DNA of 64,000 bases from Chondrocystis sp. NIES-4102 (GCA_002368355.1 AP018281.1:2790001-2854000); one strand, 5' to 3'. Shown: positions 1 to 9,594, numbered from the stretch's first letter. The notes: generated by a model not told the origin, from the sequence alone. Program-made: numbers and translations.

Positions 1-355
1 GTGAAATAATTAAATGAGGCGGAATTATTTGCTTCGTAATATTAACAGTTTCAATTGAAGGAATTAATTGAATTTTTCTAGTTAGATTTAAGCCATTTAC
101 CAACCAAATGAATTGAGGGTAGTCAAAACTCAAAGCAGTATAAATAGTTCTTTTGCCAACTAATTTTTCACCATTAATTTGGATTTGACTAGGATATTTA
201 ATTTGCCAATAAGGTAAAGTAGGGAGTAAACAAAGACAGATAGCAGAGGTAATTAGTAAGCAAGTGCGCCACAAACTAATTCGAGCCAACCGTCGATCTT
301 GAATGTCAACCAAAGTCAATTTGTATTTAAGTTTTGGTGGTGGAAACGCGCTCAT
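1..355 (-). CDS. ftsQ: Cell division protein FtsQ, N-terminal part (runs off the window)
   Basis: The reverse strand reads from an ATG at 353-355 without a stop to the window edge, giving about 118 residues. The start (MSAFPPPKLKYKL) is basic. One transmembrane helix follows around residues 32-48 (CLLITSAICLCLLPTLPYW), then a POTRA-like segment opening with IQINGEKLVGKRTI. This order of short cytoplasmic tail, single helix and POTRA domain is that of cyanobacterial FtsQ/DivIB, a divisome protein that anchors septal peptidoglycan synthesis. The C-terminal beta domain lies outside the window, so the call rests on the N-terminus only. It diverges from ctpC across a spacer of about 200 bp that should hold both promoters. 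Confidence 0.72.
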   Translation of the reverse strand, partial: MSAFPPPKLKYKLTLVDIQDRRLARISLWRTCLLITSAICLCLLPTLPYWQIKYPSQIQINGEKLVGKRTIYTALSFDYPQFIWLVNGLNLTRKIQLIPSIETVNITKQIIPPHLIIS

Positions 356-552
356 AATGTCAATTATGTTGATTAGGCTGTCGTGGGAATAAAGAATATA
401 ACCATAACCTATAAAATCAGATTAACTTTTTTATAATATTCATTGTGCTTACATCACTAGCTAAAAAAGTCGCCTATGCTAGATTAAACTTTAACTATAA
501 GATTTTATTTCCGTCTTGAGTATCGACAAGATTTATTATATTTTTTAAGTTT

Positions 553-1848
553 ATGGCAAGTAAAAAGAAAGGGTTGGTTTTGGGGGCAACTGCTATAGCT
601 TTATCTACAGTAGCAGTTACTGGGGCTGGAATTCATTTATCTCAAAGTCAAGCTTTAATTCAAAATGGTCCAAAGGAAACGGTAGACGAAGTATGGCAAA
701 TCATTAACTATCAGTATGTTGATGATGATTTTAACCATCATGACTGGTCAAAGATTCGTCAAAAGTATGTAAAGGATGCCAATTATAGCAACAAAGAAGA
801 TGCTTATAAAGCAATTCGCCAGATGCTAAACCAACTGGGAGATCCTTATACAAGATTTATGAACCCAGAAGAATTTCAGAATATGCGAATTGATACTTCA
901 GGAGAATTAACTGGAGTTGGAATTCAAATTGCTAAGGATGAAAAAACCGACAGGTTAATAGTAATTGCTCCTATTGAAGACAGTCCTGCTTTTGAGGCTG
1001 GTATTTTGGCTCAAGACATAATTTTAAAAATTGATAATCAAGATACTAAAGGAATGGATGTTAATGATGCTGTCAAACTCATTCGAGGTGAAAGAGGAAC
1101 ACAAGTTAATTTGACCATTAAGCGTAATGAAGATCAACAGGAATATACAATTGTCAGGGAACAAATTGCCATTCATCCTGTTAGAGCTTTTGTCAGGGAT
1201 ACTAATATTGGTAAAGTAGGTTACATTCGCCTGACTACCTTTAATGAACACGCTGCTGAGGACATGAAAAAAGCGATCAAAGACCAAGAGAAAGCCAATG
1301 TAGTAGGTTATGTTTTGGATTTACGCTCTAACCCAGGTGGATTATTATACTCAAGTATTAATATTGCGCGGATGTGGCTTGATGAAGGTGTAATTGTCTC
1401 TACAGTAGATCGTCAAGGAATTAGCGATCGCTCTATCGCTAAGAATAAAGCCCTAACTGATAAACCTTTGGTAGTTTTAGTCAATGAAGGCTCGGCTAGT
1501 GCTAGTGAGATCCTCTCAGGTGCTTTACAAGATAATAAGCGAGCTACTTTACTGGGAACTAAAACTTTTGGTAAGGGTTTGGTTCAGTCGGTACGTCCTC
1601 TAAGAGATGGTTCTGGGTTAGCAGTTACTATTGCTAAATATTTAACTCCTAGTGGCAAGGATATTAACAAAGCAGGTATTGCTCCCGATATAGTTATCAA
1701 GCTTAGTGAAGAACAGTTAAAAGAACTTTATGGGGGTGATAGTTCCGCTTTGGGTACAAGCAAAGATCCACAGTTTACTAAAGCAATTGATGTTTTGAAT
1801 GAAAATATTCAAGCACAGCAAGGCTCTGAGCCTCAAGCAGCTAAATAA
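553..1848 (+). CDS. ctpC: Carboxyl-terminal processing protease (S41 family), CtpC-like
   Basis: This 431-residue protein has an uncleaved or lipid-independent N-terminal hydrophobic anchor (residues 7-27), a PDZ domain (about 110-195, with the GVGIQI carboxylate loop) and an S41 protease core. The Ser-Lys dyad is visible: Ser316 in NEGSASASE and Lys341 in FGKG, spaced 25 residues apart as in the D1-processing protease CtpA. The family cleaves the C-termini of periplasmic or lumenal proteins. Cyanobacteria have CtpA, CtpB and CtpC. The opening GLVLGATAIALSTVAVTGAG and the GIHLSQSQA segment resemble CtpC, but the paralogue assignment is from memory and less certain than the family. It is transcribed away from ftsQ and looks monocistronic. 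Confidence 0.88.
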   Translation: MASKKKGLVLGATAIALSTVAVTGAGIHLSQSQALIQNGPKETVDEVWQIINYQYVDDDFNHHDWSKIRQKYVKDANYSNKEDAYKAIRQMLNQLGDPYTRFMNPEEFQNMRIDTSGELTGVGIQIAKDEKTDRLIVIAPIEDSPAFEAGILAQDIILKIDNQDTKGMDVNDAVKLIRGERGTQVNLTIKRNEDQQEYTIVREQIAIHPVRAFVRDTNIGKVGYIRLTTFNEHAAEDMKKAIKDQEKANVVGYVLDLRSNPGGLLYSSINIARMWLDEGVIVSTVDRQGISDRSIAKNKALTDKPLVVLVNEGSASASEILSGALQDNKRATLLGTKTFGKGLVQSVRPLRDGSGLAVTIAKYLTPSGKDINKAGIAPDIVIKLSEEQLKELYGGDSSALGTSKDPQFTKAIDVLNENIQAQQGSEPQAAK

Positions 1849-1952
1849 TTCTTCTCTTTGCTCGTTATATTGTTAATTCCCTTAAAAAATCAGGGGTTTG
1901 ATTATCTTATCTACCCCTAAATTTTAAATAATAATATTACCAGTATAAAAGT

Positions 1953-2069
1953 TTATTCTAAGTCTTTACGACCAGGGTTACGGGCGGGATCGCTAGATAA
2001 AAAGCCGAAGATGAATAAACCAATAAAGAAAAATACGGTGATATATACAACAATTTTGAGTGTAGCCAT
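1953..2069 (-). CDS. psbI: Photosystem II reaction center protein I (PsbI)
   Basis: A 38-codon reading frame on the minus strand encodes [19 protein letters not shown] followed by [19 protein letters not shown]. It matches the near-invariant PsbI sequence and its normal length of 38 residues. There is one transmembrane helix (about 4-24) and a conserved stromal tail, SSDPxRNPGRKD. PsbI is a low-molecular-mass subunit of photosystem II that contacts D1 and helps early assembly and dimer stability. A clear Shine-Dalgarno GGAG lies 8 bases before the ATG. The gene stands alone between ctpC and gcvT and is easily missed because of its size. Confidence 0.97.
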   Translation of the reverse strand: MATLKIVVYITVFFFIGLFIFGFLSSDPARNPGRKDLE

Positions 2070-2333
2070 GTTAATTATCTCCTGATAAAGACCAGTAAAA
2101 ACTTTGACAAATAAATTGACGGAATTATTAAATAAATGTTTTTGGTTTCAGAGTTAAACCCAGTTAATCATAAAATTACTTGAATTTAAATAGCCTAAGT
2201 GTGGCTATGCCCTACAAAGACATAATAAGAATATCCGAAACTAAACATTAGCTGATTATTAAATCATACTCGAATACCTTACCATAATTCGATTTCTCTG
2301 TTTTATCTTGATCGCCATAATTTAAATATATAC

Positions 2334-3452
2334 ATGACTAATTCTGCATCCTCCAGTTTGTTACACACACCTTTGTTTGCTCAAGCTCAAGCTCAAAACG
2401 CACGTTTTACGAGTTTTTCTGGCTGGGAAATGCCCGTCCAGTTTTCTGGCTTAAAATTAGAACATCAAGCGGTACGTTCTCATGTGGGAATGTTTGATAT
2501 TTCCCATATGGGTAAATTTATTTTTGTGGGGGATGATTTAATTAGTGCCTGGCAAAATTTAGTCCCTTCTGATTTAAGTCGTCTACAAGCGGGATCGGCG
2601 ATGTATACGGTCTTGCTTAATCCCCAAGGCGGTATTATCGATGATATTATTTTTTACTATCAAGGGGAAAGTGAAATCGGGCAAAAAGCGATAGTTATTG
2701 TTAATGCTGGGACAACTGCTAAAGATAAAGCTTGGATTTTAGAACAATTAGCAGCAAGTTCGCTAGAGATGAGGGATGTTTCCCAACAGCAGGCATTAAT
2801 TGCTTTACAAGGGCCTCAAGCTATGCAAGTTTTACAAAGTTTCGTCGAAGAAGATTTGAGCCTACTGACTGCTTTTACCCATCGAACTATCACAATTTTA
2901 GGAGATTCTGCTTTTATTGCCCGCACAGGGTATACAGGGGAGGATGGTTTTGAAATTATGCTTTCTCCACCAACAGCACAACAATTGTGGCAATCTTGCT
3001 TGGAAGTTGGGGTTATTCCTTGTGGGTTGGGTGCTAGAGATACTTTACGCTTAGAAGCAGCTATGAATCTTTATGGACAGGAGATAGACGAAACTACTAC
3101 CCCTTTTGAAGCTGGGTTGGGTTGGGTGGTACATCTCAAGGATAAAGGAAATTTTATTGGGCGCGAAATTTTGGAATTGCAAAAACAACAGGGTGTAAAA
3201 CGTCGCTTGGTTGGGCTGGAAATGTCAGGTAGACATATAGCGCGTCATGGGTATCCAGTTATGGTTGAGGGGGAAGTGATAGGGGAAGTTACCAGTGGTA
3301 CTTTAGCCCCTACAGTAGAAAAAGCGATCGCAATGGCTTATGTCCCTCAATCTTACAGTCGCTTAGGACAGATATTAGATATTGAAATTCGTGGTAAAAC
3401 TTATCCTGCTACGGTGGTTAAAAAACCTTTTTATCGTTCTCCTCACCGTTAA
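2334..3452 (+). CDS. gcvT: Aminomethyltransferase, glycine cleavage T protein
   Basis: The 372-residue product has normal GcvT length. It shows the N-terminal folate-binding GCV_T domain (SGWEMPVQFSGLKLEHQAVR, then GMFDISHMGK), the central GARDTLRLEAAMNLYGQE motif and a C-terminal barrel ending at KPFYRSPHR. The enzyme transfers the methylene of the aminomethyl group on lipoyl-GcvH to tetrahydrofolate and releases ammonia. In cyanobacteria it serves photorespiratory glycine breakdown. The other gcv genes are not adjacent. It converges with glpK, the two stops lying only 12 bases apart. Confidence 0.96.
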   Translation: MTNSASSSLLHTPLFAQAQAQNARFTSFSGWEMPVQFSGLKLEHQAVRSHVGMFDISHMGKFIFVGDDLISAWQNLVPSDLSRLQAGSAMYTVLLNPQGGIIDDIIFYYQGESEIGQKAIVIVNAGTTAKDKAWILEQLAASSLEMRDVSQQQALIALQGPQAMQVLQSFVEEDLSLLTAFTHRTITILGDSAFIARTGYTGEDGFEIMLSPPTAQQLWQSCLEVGVIPCGLGARDTLRLEAAMNLYGQEIDETTTPFEAGLGWVVHLKDKGNFIGREILELQKQQGVKRRLVGLEMSGRHIARHGYPVMVEGEVIGEVTSGTLAPTVEKAIAMAYVPQSYSRLGQILDIEIRGKTYPATVVKKPFYRSPHR

Positions 3453-3464
3453 AATGTTACAAGG

Positions 3465-4961
3465 TTAATCTAGCCATTTTTTGGCTCTATTTAACGCCTT
3501 TAACCACATTGTATAGTTTTCTACAGCAGCGTCTTGTCCTGCTCCTGGTTCAAATGTTCGATCTACTTGGCGATCGCTTACTAATTGGTGGTAATCTGAC
3601 CAAAAGCCGACGGCTAAACCTGCCCCAAAAGCTGCTCCTTGGGCGGTGGCATCGAGAATTACGGGGCGTTCTAGGGGAATTCCTAGGGTATCGGCTTGAA
3701 ACTGCATTAAAAAGTTGTTTTTGGCTGTTCCACCATCAATTTTTAGTAAAGATACGGCTTCGTCACTATCTTTATTAACCGCGTCCACCACTTCTTTTAC
3801 TTGATAGGCGATCGCTTCTAGTACCGCTCTAACCATGTGTTCTCGTTGTACACCACATGTAAGACCAAAAAATGCCCCACGAGCCTTCATATCCCAATGA
3901 GGCGCACCTAAACCACTCAGAGCAGGGACGAAATATACCCCTTTGGTATTGTCTACTTGCTGAGATATGGCTTCGGTATCGGCTGCATTATCGATTAATT
4001 TTAATCCATCCCGTAACCATTGAATTGCTGCACCTGTAGTGAAAATTGCCCCTTCTAATGCGTAGTTGGTTTGTTTTCCATCGCTCCATGCTACCGTGGA
4101 AAGAAGTTGATTATTGGAGCGTGTAATAGTTGTACCTGTTTGGGCGACTAAAAAACAACCTGTACCATAAGTACATTTTAATAGTCCAGGGCGATCGCAA
4201 CCATGAGCAAATAAGGCTGCTTGTTGATCGCCAAAAATGGCAGCTATAGGAATTTCCACTCCTAATATATCCTTAGCACTGTTGCCGAATATACCTATAC
4301 TAGGTTGAATATTGGGCATAATTTGACGAGGAATATTAAATAATTTGAGTAAGGAGTCATCCCAGTCGCCTGTTTCTAAATTCATTAACATGGTACGACT
4401 AGCATTACTTATATCAGTCGCATGAACTTTTCCACCAGTTAAATTCCATAATGTCCAGGTATCTATTGTACCTGCCATCACATTATCCCAGTTGATATCA
4501 GATTGGTTTTGTTTTACCCAGGCAATTAACCACGCTAATTTAGTAGCAGAAAAGTAAGCATCTAGAACCAAGCCTGTTTTTTGTTGAATGCTTTTTGCAT
4601 GACCTTCTAGTTTAAGCAATTCACACATTTCCGATGTCCGCCGATCCTGCCAAACAAGGGCTTTATGCAGGGGTTTACCTGTGGTTTTATCCCAAAGTAA
4701 ACAAGTTTCTCTTTGCACTGTTAAGCCAATAGCTGCGATTTCTGACGCTTCTATTTGCTCATCAGCAATAACCTGCTGCATACAGTTGCTTACATCCTGC
4801 CAAGTTTCCATTACATCATGTTCTAACCATCCTGGCTGGGGATAGTGTTGTGTCAATTCTTTATAGGCTTGACCGACGATATTTCCCTGGTTATTAAATA
4901 GGATGGCTCGATTACCTGTAGTACCTAAATCTAGAGAAAGAATATATTTTTGCTCGGTCAT
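3465..4961 (-). CDS. glpK: Glycerol kinase
   Basis: This is a FGGY-family sugar kinase of 498 residues. The N-terminal phosphate loop is DLGTTGNRA, followed by the substrate region WLEHD, the WQDRRT segment, GDQQAALFAHGC, and the C-terminal ATP-binding DGGTAKNNFLMQFQAD. It phosphorylates glycerol to sn-glycerol 3-phosphate. The frame extends four codons further upstream to 4973 (MVFY), but the ATG at 4959-4961 gives the expected start MTEQKYILSLD. No GlpF or GlpD gene is next to it. About 620 bp without a gene separate it from the next minus-strand gene upstream, so it probably has its own promoter. Confidence 0.95.
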   Translation of the reverse strand: MTEQKYILSLDLGTTGNRAILFNNQGNIVGQAYKELTQHYPQPGWLEHDVMETWQDVSNCMQQVIADEQIEASEIAAIGLTVQRETCLLWDKTTGKPLHKALVWQDRRTSEMCELLKLEGHAKSIQQKTGLVLDAYFSATKLAWLIAWVKQNQSDINWDNVMAGTIDTWTLWNLTGGKVHATDISNASRTMLMNLETGDWDDSLLKLFNIPRQIMPNIQPSIGIFGNSAKDILGVEIPIAAIFGDQQAALFAHGCDRPGLLKCTYGTGCFLVAQTGTTITRSNNQLLSTVAWSDGKQTNYALEGAIFTTGAAIQWLRDGLKLIDNAADTEAISQQVDNTKGVYFVPALSGLGAPHWDMKARGAFFGLTCGVQREHMVRAVLEAIAYQVKEVVDAVNKDSDEAVSLLKIDGGTAKNNFLMQFQADTLGIPLERPVILDATAQGAAFGAGLAVGFWSDYHQLVSDRQVDRTFEPGAGQDAAVENYTMWLKALNRAKKWLD

Positions 4962-4973
4962 ATAAAACACCAT

Positions 4974-5582
4974 AATGCTTATTTACTGTAGATTTACAGC
5001 AAAGTTGCAGCAATATAATGTTTCATTAGGTTTTTTTAGTAATTGAGGTCGATTAGTTTATATCTTTGACTTTTTTCGACGAGGAGGGGGGATTATAGTT
5101 GTTTATTTTAGTTTAGCATGATTATTATATTTTTTATTTAAATTTTGTTATTTTTTAATTATAATATTAGCTCTTTAAATTATTATTTATTAGTCAATGG
5201 ATAGGTTATAGAAATAAGTATCTTTTTTTGACAATGCAAGTTTTATTATTTTGAGGTAAGCGAGCAACAACTGTCTTAATATATATTTTTTTGAGGCTTA
5301 CTTTAGATAATTTGGGTGGTGAAATTAAATATAAAATAGTTGTGGCAGTTACTAGTTATCAGGAAAAATTTGAAGGCTAAAAGCTATTAGTTAATTGCCA
5401 GCCAAGAAAGTATTATAATTGATAATTTATCAAGAGCGATCGCGCTAACTGTAATCTTTTTTTTACAATCACTACTTATGTAATGTAGTAATAGCCATTC
5501 GCCTGAGAAACATCACTATTTAAATTATCGCGAGCAAGCTTACTATAGCAACGCCTAAAATTTCTTTAAGCCATAACTCCAT
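4974..5582. other. Intergenic region with no recognised gene
   Basis: About 600 bp of very AT-rich DNA lie between glpK and the SGNH hydrolase gene. Neither strand has a convincing small ORF. A HIP1 octamer (GCGATCGC) occurs near 5436. The region should hold the glpK promoter, but no box was clear enough to name. Confidence 0.5.
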
Positions 5583-6737
5583 CTATTCTAGAGGTTTTAT
5601 TTCCCCAATATAAGCAATACCAATAATACTAAATTTCCATTTTTGCGGATCAGATTTAGTAGGTTTAATTTTAACAAAATCCAATTCAAAATCTTGAGGA
5701 TATTCTGGACAAAGAGAAATTGTTAGGGGAGAAAAATCTGATGATGCTTGAAATTTCCTTAACGGCAAGGTAATTAAATTAATTACGTTTTGTGGCTTAA
5801 TTATATTTACCCACTCAGAATAGGAACTAGTTACCAAACGTTGATTATCAAACTCAATATTAATAAAACCATCGTTGAGATCGGATTTAATAAAAATTGC
5901 CATCAATCTACCTTTCAATAAAAGACTTAAAGAATTACCTGGATACATAGTAAAATTTCTCTCTTTAAATACTGTATTTTGATAGGTAGAAATTTTGGGT
6001 GTTTGAGTAAAATAATTACCGTGATCAAAGTCTGAAAAAAAAGTTAATTGCTCATAATTATCTGAATATATTGGTGATTTACTAAGAACTTGGCATTCTT
6101 TTGACCCTGAGATTAAATTCGCAATAATGCCTAATCTTTCTAATTCTCTAACAATTGTTTGGGAAATTATTTGAACCCCTTGAGGTCTTGTATAATGAGC
6201 GTGATCTTGTTCGTTGTATAAAGACTTCACATAATCTAATCCTTGTTCATCGGTTAGAATTTTGGTTAAATCAATTACAGGTAAATTATATTTCTGACCA
6301 ATGGATTGATATATATTTGAAACATCACACTCATTTTCATAAAAACTTGCTAAATTAATCCCAAAAATTAAAATAACAATTAAGCAACTGGGATTAGATC
6401 TCTTAACCTTTCTAATAAAACCTTCTAAGGATTTGCCGACTAAATCTAGGGTATATTGCCCTTCCTCAATTGCGTGACGATCATTTACACAATATTCAAA
6501 AAAGATAATATCACTTTCTGCTGCAAGCTCATGTCTATCCTGTTGAATTAGTGCAAAAATATTAGGAACACCTCCTAAAGAATAGTATTTTAAACTCGTT
6601 GGCTGAGGTATTTTTTTACTTAGGTAAGTGTTGAGGTATTTAGCATAACCTTGTCTCATTACGGAATTAGATCCACCAACAATAGAAATTTTTAAAGTTT
6701 CTTTTTCATTATTGGTGATCAAGTTTTTGATAAACAT
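5583..6737 (-). CDS. SGNH/GDSL-type hydrolase with a C-terminal extension
   Basis: The 384-residue protein has no signal peptide. Its first 205 residues carry the four SGNH blocks: Ser23 in GGSNSVM (block I), the glycine of SLGG near residue 55 (block II), Asn85 in EYCVNDR (block III) and Asp178-x-x-His181 in DHAHYTRPQG (block V). These residues form the catalytic and oxyanion set of SGNH esterases and acyl hydrolases. The last 180 residues look beta-rich and match nothing I recognise. The substrate is unknown: deacetylation of a polysaccharide or sugar is common for such proteins, but nothing adjacent supports it. It diverges from the YCII-domain gene. Confidence 0.72.
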   Translation of the reverse strand: MFIKNLITNNEKETLKISIVGGSNSVMRQGYAKYLNTYLSKKIPQPTSLKYYSLGGVPNIFALIQQDRHELAAESDIIFFEYCVNDRHAIEEGQYTLDLVGKSLEGFIRKVKRSNPSCLIVILIFGINLASFYENECDVSNIYQSIGQKYNLPVIDLTKILTDEQGLDYVKSLYNEQDHAHYTRPQGVQIISQTIVRELERLGIIANLISGSKECQVLSKSPIYSDNYEQLTFFSDFDHGNYFTQTPKISTYQNTVFKERNFTMYPGNSLSLLLKGRLMAIFIKSDLNDGFINIEFDNQRLVTSSYSEWVNIIKPQNVINLITLPLRKFQASSDFSPLTISLCPEYPQDFELDFVKIKPTKSDPQKWKFSIIGIAYIGEIKPLE

Positions 6738-6833
6738 TTTGGTAAGATAGAGAAAAATGTCAAATTATTAATATAACATTATCGTAACTTTACGAGTATT
6801 TTAAGATCTATTAAACAGCTTGACTTAATTTTT

Positions 6834-7100
6834 ATGCCAACTTTTGTAAAAATAGAAAAGGGAATAGTCGATAAAACTATTTTTGATCAATATGTTCCTG
6901 CCCATAAAATGTACATATCTCAACTCATTGCTCAAGGGCATAAAGCAAAAAGTGGATATTGGCAAGAAAGGGGAGGGGGAATGTTAATTTTTGAAGCAGC
7001 ATCTTTAGCAGAAGCCAAACAAATTGTAGCTCAAGATCCTTTGGTTATTAATCATTGTGTTGATTATGAATTGCATGAATGGTGTATTGTGGTTGAGTAA
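6834..7100 (+). CDS. YCII-domain (YciI-like) protein
   Basis: A compact 88-residue alpha/beta protein. It matches the YCII family in length and in its spaced motifs: the early VDKTIFDQYVPAHKMYISQL helix, a GHKAKSGYWQERGGGM strand-turn, and a late A...IVAQDPLVINHCVDYE segment resembling the family DPF motif. YCII proteins form a dimeric ferredoxin-like fold related to dinuclear or haem-binding and dehydrochlorinase-like enzymes, and most have no known substrate. No operon partner is present. The start is the first ATG, about 100 bp from the divergent SGNH hydrolase gene. Confidence 0.7.
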   Translation: MPTFVKIEKGIVDKTIFDQYVPAHKMYISQLIAQGHKAKSGYWQERGGGMLIFEAASLAEAKQIVAQDPLVINHCVDYELHEWCIVVE

Positions 7101-7235
7101 TCGATAGTATTTTATATATATAGGTAATAATCAAAATAATATGTAGTTAAAGCGATCGCTATGATAATTTCAGATATGTTTTCTATTTTTCTGTTTATTA
7201 ATCATTAGGGTTAATTAAGACTAGTAGTTACAAAT

Positions 7236-7679
7236 CTAATTAAAAACTACAAACGCTTGTTGTATTAATTGTTGCCACTCTCCTGTTGGTTGCCAAATTA
7301 AATTCATGGGATACTTGGCTTGAGTGTCTGATAAATTTAAAATATATTTTTGCCAAAGATAAATAAAACAGGAAACGCGCATATTTTTGGCACAATGTAC
7401 CCAAACCTTTTTACTATTAAATGACTCCATAAGTGTAAAAAACATTTGGACATTTTCTATAGTAGGATGTTCCCAAATTACAGGAAGCTGCACATACATC
7501 ATACCTAAATCGGTAACAATAGCCGCCTCATTAATTATGGCATTTGTAGAAGTGGATAAAGCCAAATTAATTACTATTTGATAATTTGCTTGGGCAATTA
7601 ATTTAAATTGTTCTTGGGTAGGTTGTCCTGATGTTGCCAAGCGATCGCTTATTTGGTAATAATTATCAATAGTCTCCAT
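7236..7679 (-). CDS. Tyrosine-phosphatase-like protein (DUF442-type family)
   Basis: The preferred start METIDNYYQISDRLATSGQP at 7679 gives 147 residues. An earlier in-frame start at 7712 adds an unlikely MAITFCGKIII. SDRLATSGQPTQEQF and IVINLA match the N-terminus of the dual-specificity/DUF442 phosphatase-like family. The P-loop is HCAKNMRVS, residues 95-103. The nucleophile Cys96 and Arg101 are present, but only four residues separate them, whereas the classical signature is CX5R. This shorter loop is, from memory, seen in the cyanobacterial family. It lies 64 bp downstream of the small hypothetical gene at 7744-7968 in the same orientation, so the two may be co-transcribed. Confidence 0.66.
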   Translation of the reverse strand: METIDNYYQISDRLATSGQPTQEQFKLIAQANYQIVINLALSTSTNAIINEAAIVTDLGMMYVQLPVIWEHPTIENVQMFFTLMESFNSKKVWVHCAKNMRVSCFIYLWQKYILNLSDTQAKYPMNLIWQPTGEWQQLIQQAFVVFN

Positions 7680-7743
7680 TATTATAATTTTCCCACAAAA
7701 AGTAATCGCCAAGCGTTGCCGTTCTCGGGTATTAAATAATTAT

Positions 7744-7968
7744 TTAGATAGAAGTTAGCAGTATTCGGCGTTCGTTTTCACTAACAAACTCCATCTCAGC
7801 TATTTTACCAGTTATTGTACTTCCATCGTCCATATTAACTACCCAATCTTGTCCAATATTCATAATAGGACATTCCCCTTCTGCTTCTTCCCATTTTAAG
7901 AATACTCCATCTAAATAATAGTCGTAGATGCAAAAATGTTGTTTGTTTTGTGTATTGTTAATAGTCAT
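7744..7968 (-). CDS. Hypothetical small acidic protein
   Basis: A 74-residue acidic protein with no transmembrane segment or known motif. Its middle, FLKWEEAEGECPIMNIGQDW then VVNMDDGSTITGKIAEMEFV, looks like a small beta-barrel or SH3-like fold, but that is only an impression. It may share a transcript with the phosphatase-like gene downstream. The reading frame starts with ATG and is followed on the same strand after 64 bp. I do not recognise a function. Confidence 0.5.
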   Translation of the reverse strand: MTINNTQNKQHFCIYDYYLDGVFLKWEEAEGECPIMNIGQDWVVNMDDGSTITGKIAEMEFVSENERRILLTSI

Positions 7969-8721
7969 ATTTTATATTAAACTCCAGTTTTCCTTACCTG
8001 CTCAGTTTCACGTTTATGAGGTTATATAATTGTTTAAACTCTATGGAAATAATTCAGTTTTCTGGCTGATGTTTTTTCTAATTATGAGTTTAAGTAATAA
8101 TTCCTCACAACTTTCTCACATTTTTATTTGAGCAAACCAGAAGATCGATTGAAAGCAACATTTAATCAGTAAACAAGTATTTATATCACTGTGTTTATCT
8201 CATCTAGGGATCTTCTCTATAATTAATTATCTAACTTTTTGGTTACAGAATTACATTTATTTAGACTTTGTTACTAAAAATAGAAGGCACATTTTATTAC
8301 AAAAATCTTTCCCTCGATAGTTGTAGAGCAAATTAAGCTTTAAGAATGTCTTGTATTAGATATCATTAGGTGATAATATCTCTCTAATCTAGCTAGCAAT
8401 TTAAACTAAATAACATACTTTTAATCCAAGAACAAACTGAGACAAGTTAATACAGTTAGATGAGCAAGATCGCAGCTAGGAATGAAAATGTGATAAAAAG
8501 TAATAATTTTATTTTGTTAATTACTAACTTAGGTTAAATTAATCATATCAATGCCCAAGCATTAGCTGAGAAGACCAAAAATATTTATTAAATTAATGAA
8601 AGGGTTTGAATATCTATCAAAGATAAAAGCGGTGTAGCGTGAAGGCGAGCGTGAGCTAAAAGGTAAAAACTAAACTATTCCTAAGTGTTTCATTGTTTTC
8701 GATAATTACTATAACTTTAAA
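7969..8721. other. Long intergenic region between divergent genes
   Basis: About 750 bp lie between the hypothetical gene at 7744-7968 (minus) and the AraC-type regulator (plus). No small ORF or RNA gene is apparent on either strand. An imperfect inverted repeat (AGATATCA...TGATAATATCT) sits around 8358-8382. Near 8631-8656 a GC-richer patch (GTGTAGCGTGAAGGCGAGCG) resembles a decayed copy of the GC-rich hairpin elements seen elsewhere in the window. Confidence 0.4.
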
Positions 8722-9594
8722 ATGGCTTCAGAAGAATTTCCCACAGACTTATATGGTGAATATATCGAACACAGTCATTTATTATCAAGTGAGCAAGCAG
8801 GATGGGATAAACTACGTATAGTATATGAATTAGAGCCACCAGGAGAAATGCCCGAAGGAGTTACAGAAAATCACGCTTTGGTAATTTGTTTGGGGGATTT
8901 TCAAGGCAGTTTTAAACTTGATGGGCAATGGCATAGTGAACAATATAGTCAGGGAGATATATTAATTATGCCTGCGGGAATTTTTCCCAGAGTTAGAATA
9001 GATCGAGAAGTACCTTTATTAGAATTATTCTTATCTCCAGATATTTTAGTTGAAGTAGTAGGAGAAGTAATTGCGCCAAAAATTAAATTGCAATCTCATT
9101 GGCGAATAAAAGATCCCTTGATTGAACAAATGGCATTAGCTTTAAAGGCTGAATTAGAATTAGAATCAAGTGAAGATAGTAAACTTTATGCTGATTCTAT
9201 GGCGGTAGCTTTAGGGGCGCATTTGTTAAGAAGATATGCTACTAGAAATGCGATCAAAGAATATCATGGTGGGTTGCCTAACTATCAATTAAAGTTAGTT
9301 ATCGAATACATTCAAGAGAATTTAGCGGAAAGTATTAGTTTAAGTTGTTTAGCTCGTTTAATACAAATCAGTCCTCATTACTTTGCGAGTCTATTTAAAC
9401 AGTCTACTGGATTGTCGCCTTATAAATATATTATGCAGTGCCGTTTAACTAAAGCAAAAATACTATTACGGCAAACAAACCTACCCATTGTTTTTATTGC
9501 GCAGGAAGTAGGATTTAAAAACCAAAGCCATTTTACTAGGGTGTTTCGGCAATATTATGGTATTACACCCAAAGCAGATCAAGATTTACTGTAA
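8722..9594 (+). CDS. AraC-family transcriptional regulator
   Basis: The product has 290 residues. The N-terminal 170 form a cupin-like sensing domain (LDGQWHSEQYSQGDILIMPA is a typical cupin turn). The C-terminal 100 residues carry the two AraC helix-turn-helix units: ISLSCLARLIQISPHYFASLF and the signature stretch IAQEVGFKNQSHFTRVFRQY. AraC proteins activate or repress nearby genes on binding a small ligand. Both genes immediately downstream are broken (9790-10116 and 10141-10691), so its original local target may have been lost. The ligand is not predictable from sequence. Confidence 0.9.
   Translation: MASEEFPTDLYGEYIEHSHLLSSEQAGWDKLRIVYELEPPGEMPEGVTENHALVICLGDFQGSFKLDGQWHSEQYSQGDILIMPAGIFPRVRIDREVPLLELFLSPDILVEVVGEVIAPKIKLQSHWRIKDPLIEQMALALKAELELESSEDSKLYADSMAVALGAHLLRRYATRNAIKEYHGGLPNYQLKLVIEYIQENLAESISLSCLARLIQISPHYFASLFKQSTGLSPYKYIMQCRLTKAKILLRQTNLPIVFIAQEVGFKNQSHFTRVFRQYYGITPKADQDLL

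Noticed and set aside
1024-1287. 87-codon minus-strand ORF inside ctpC
   Set aside because: It lies wholly within a well-conserved gene, has no family resemblance and no ribosome site; it is a shadow frame.
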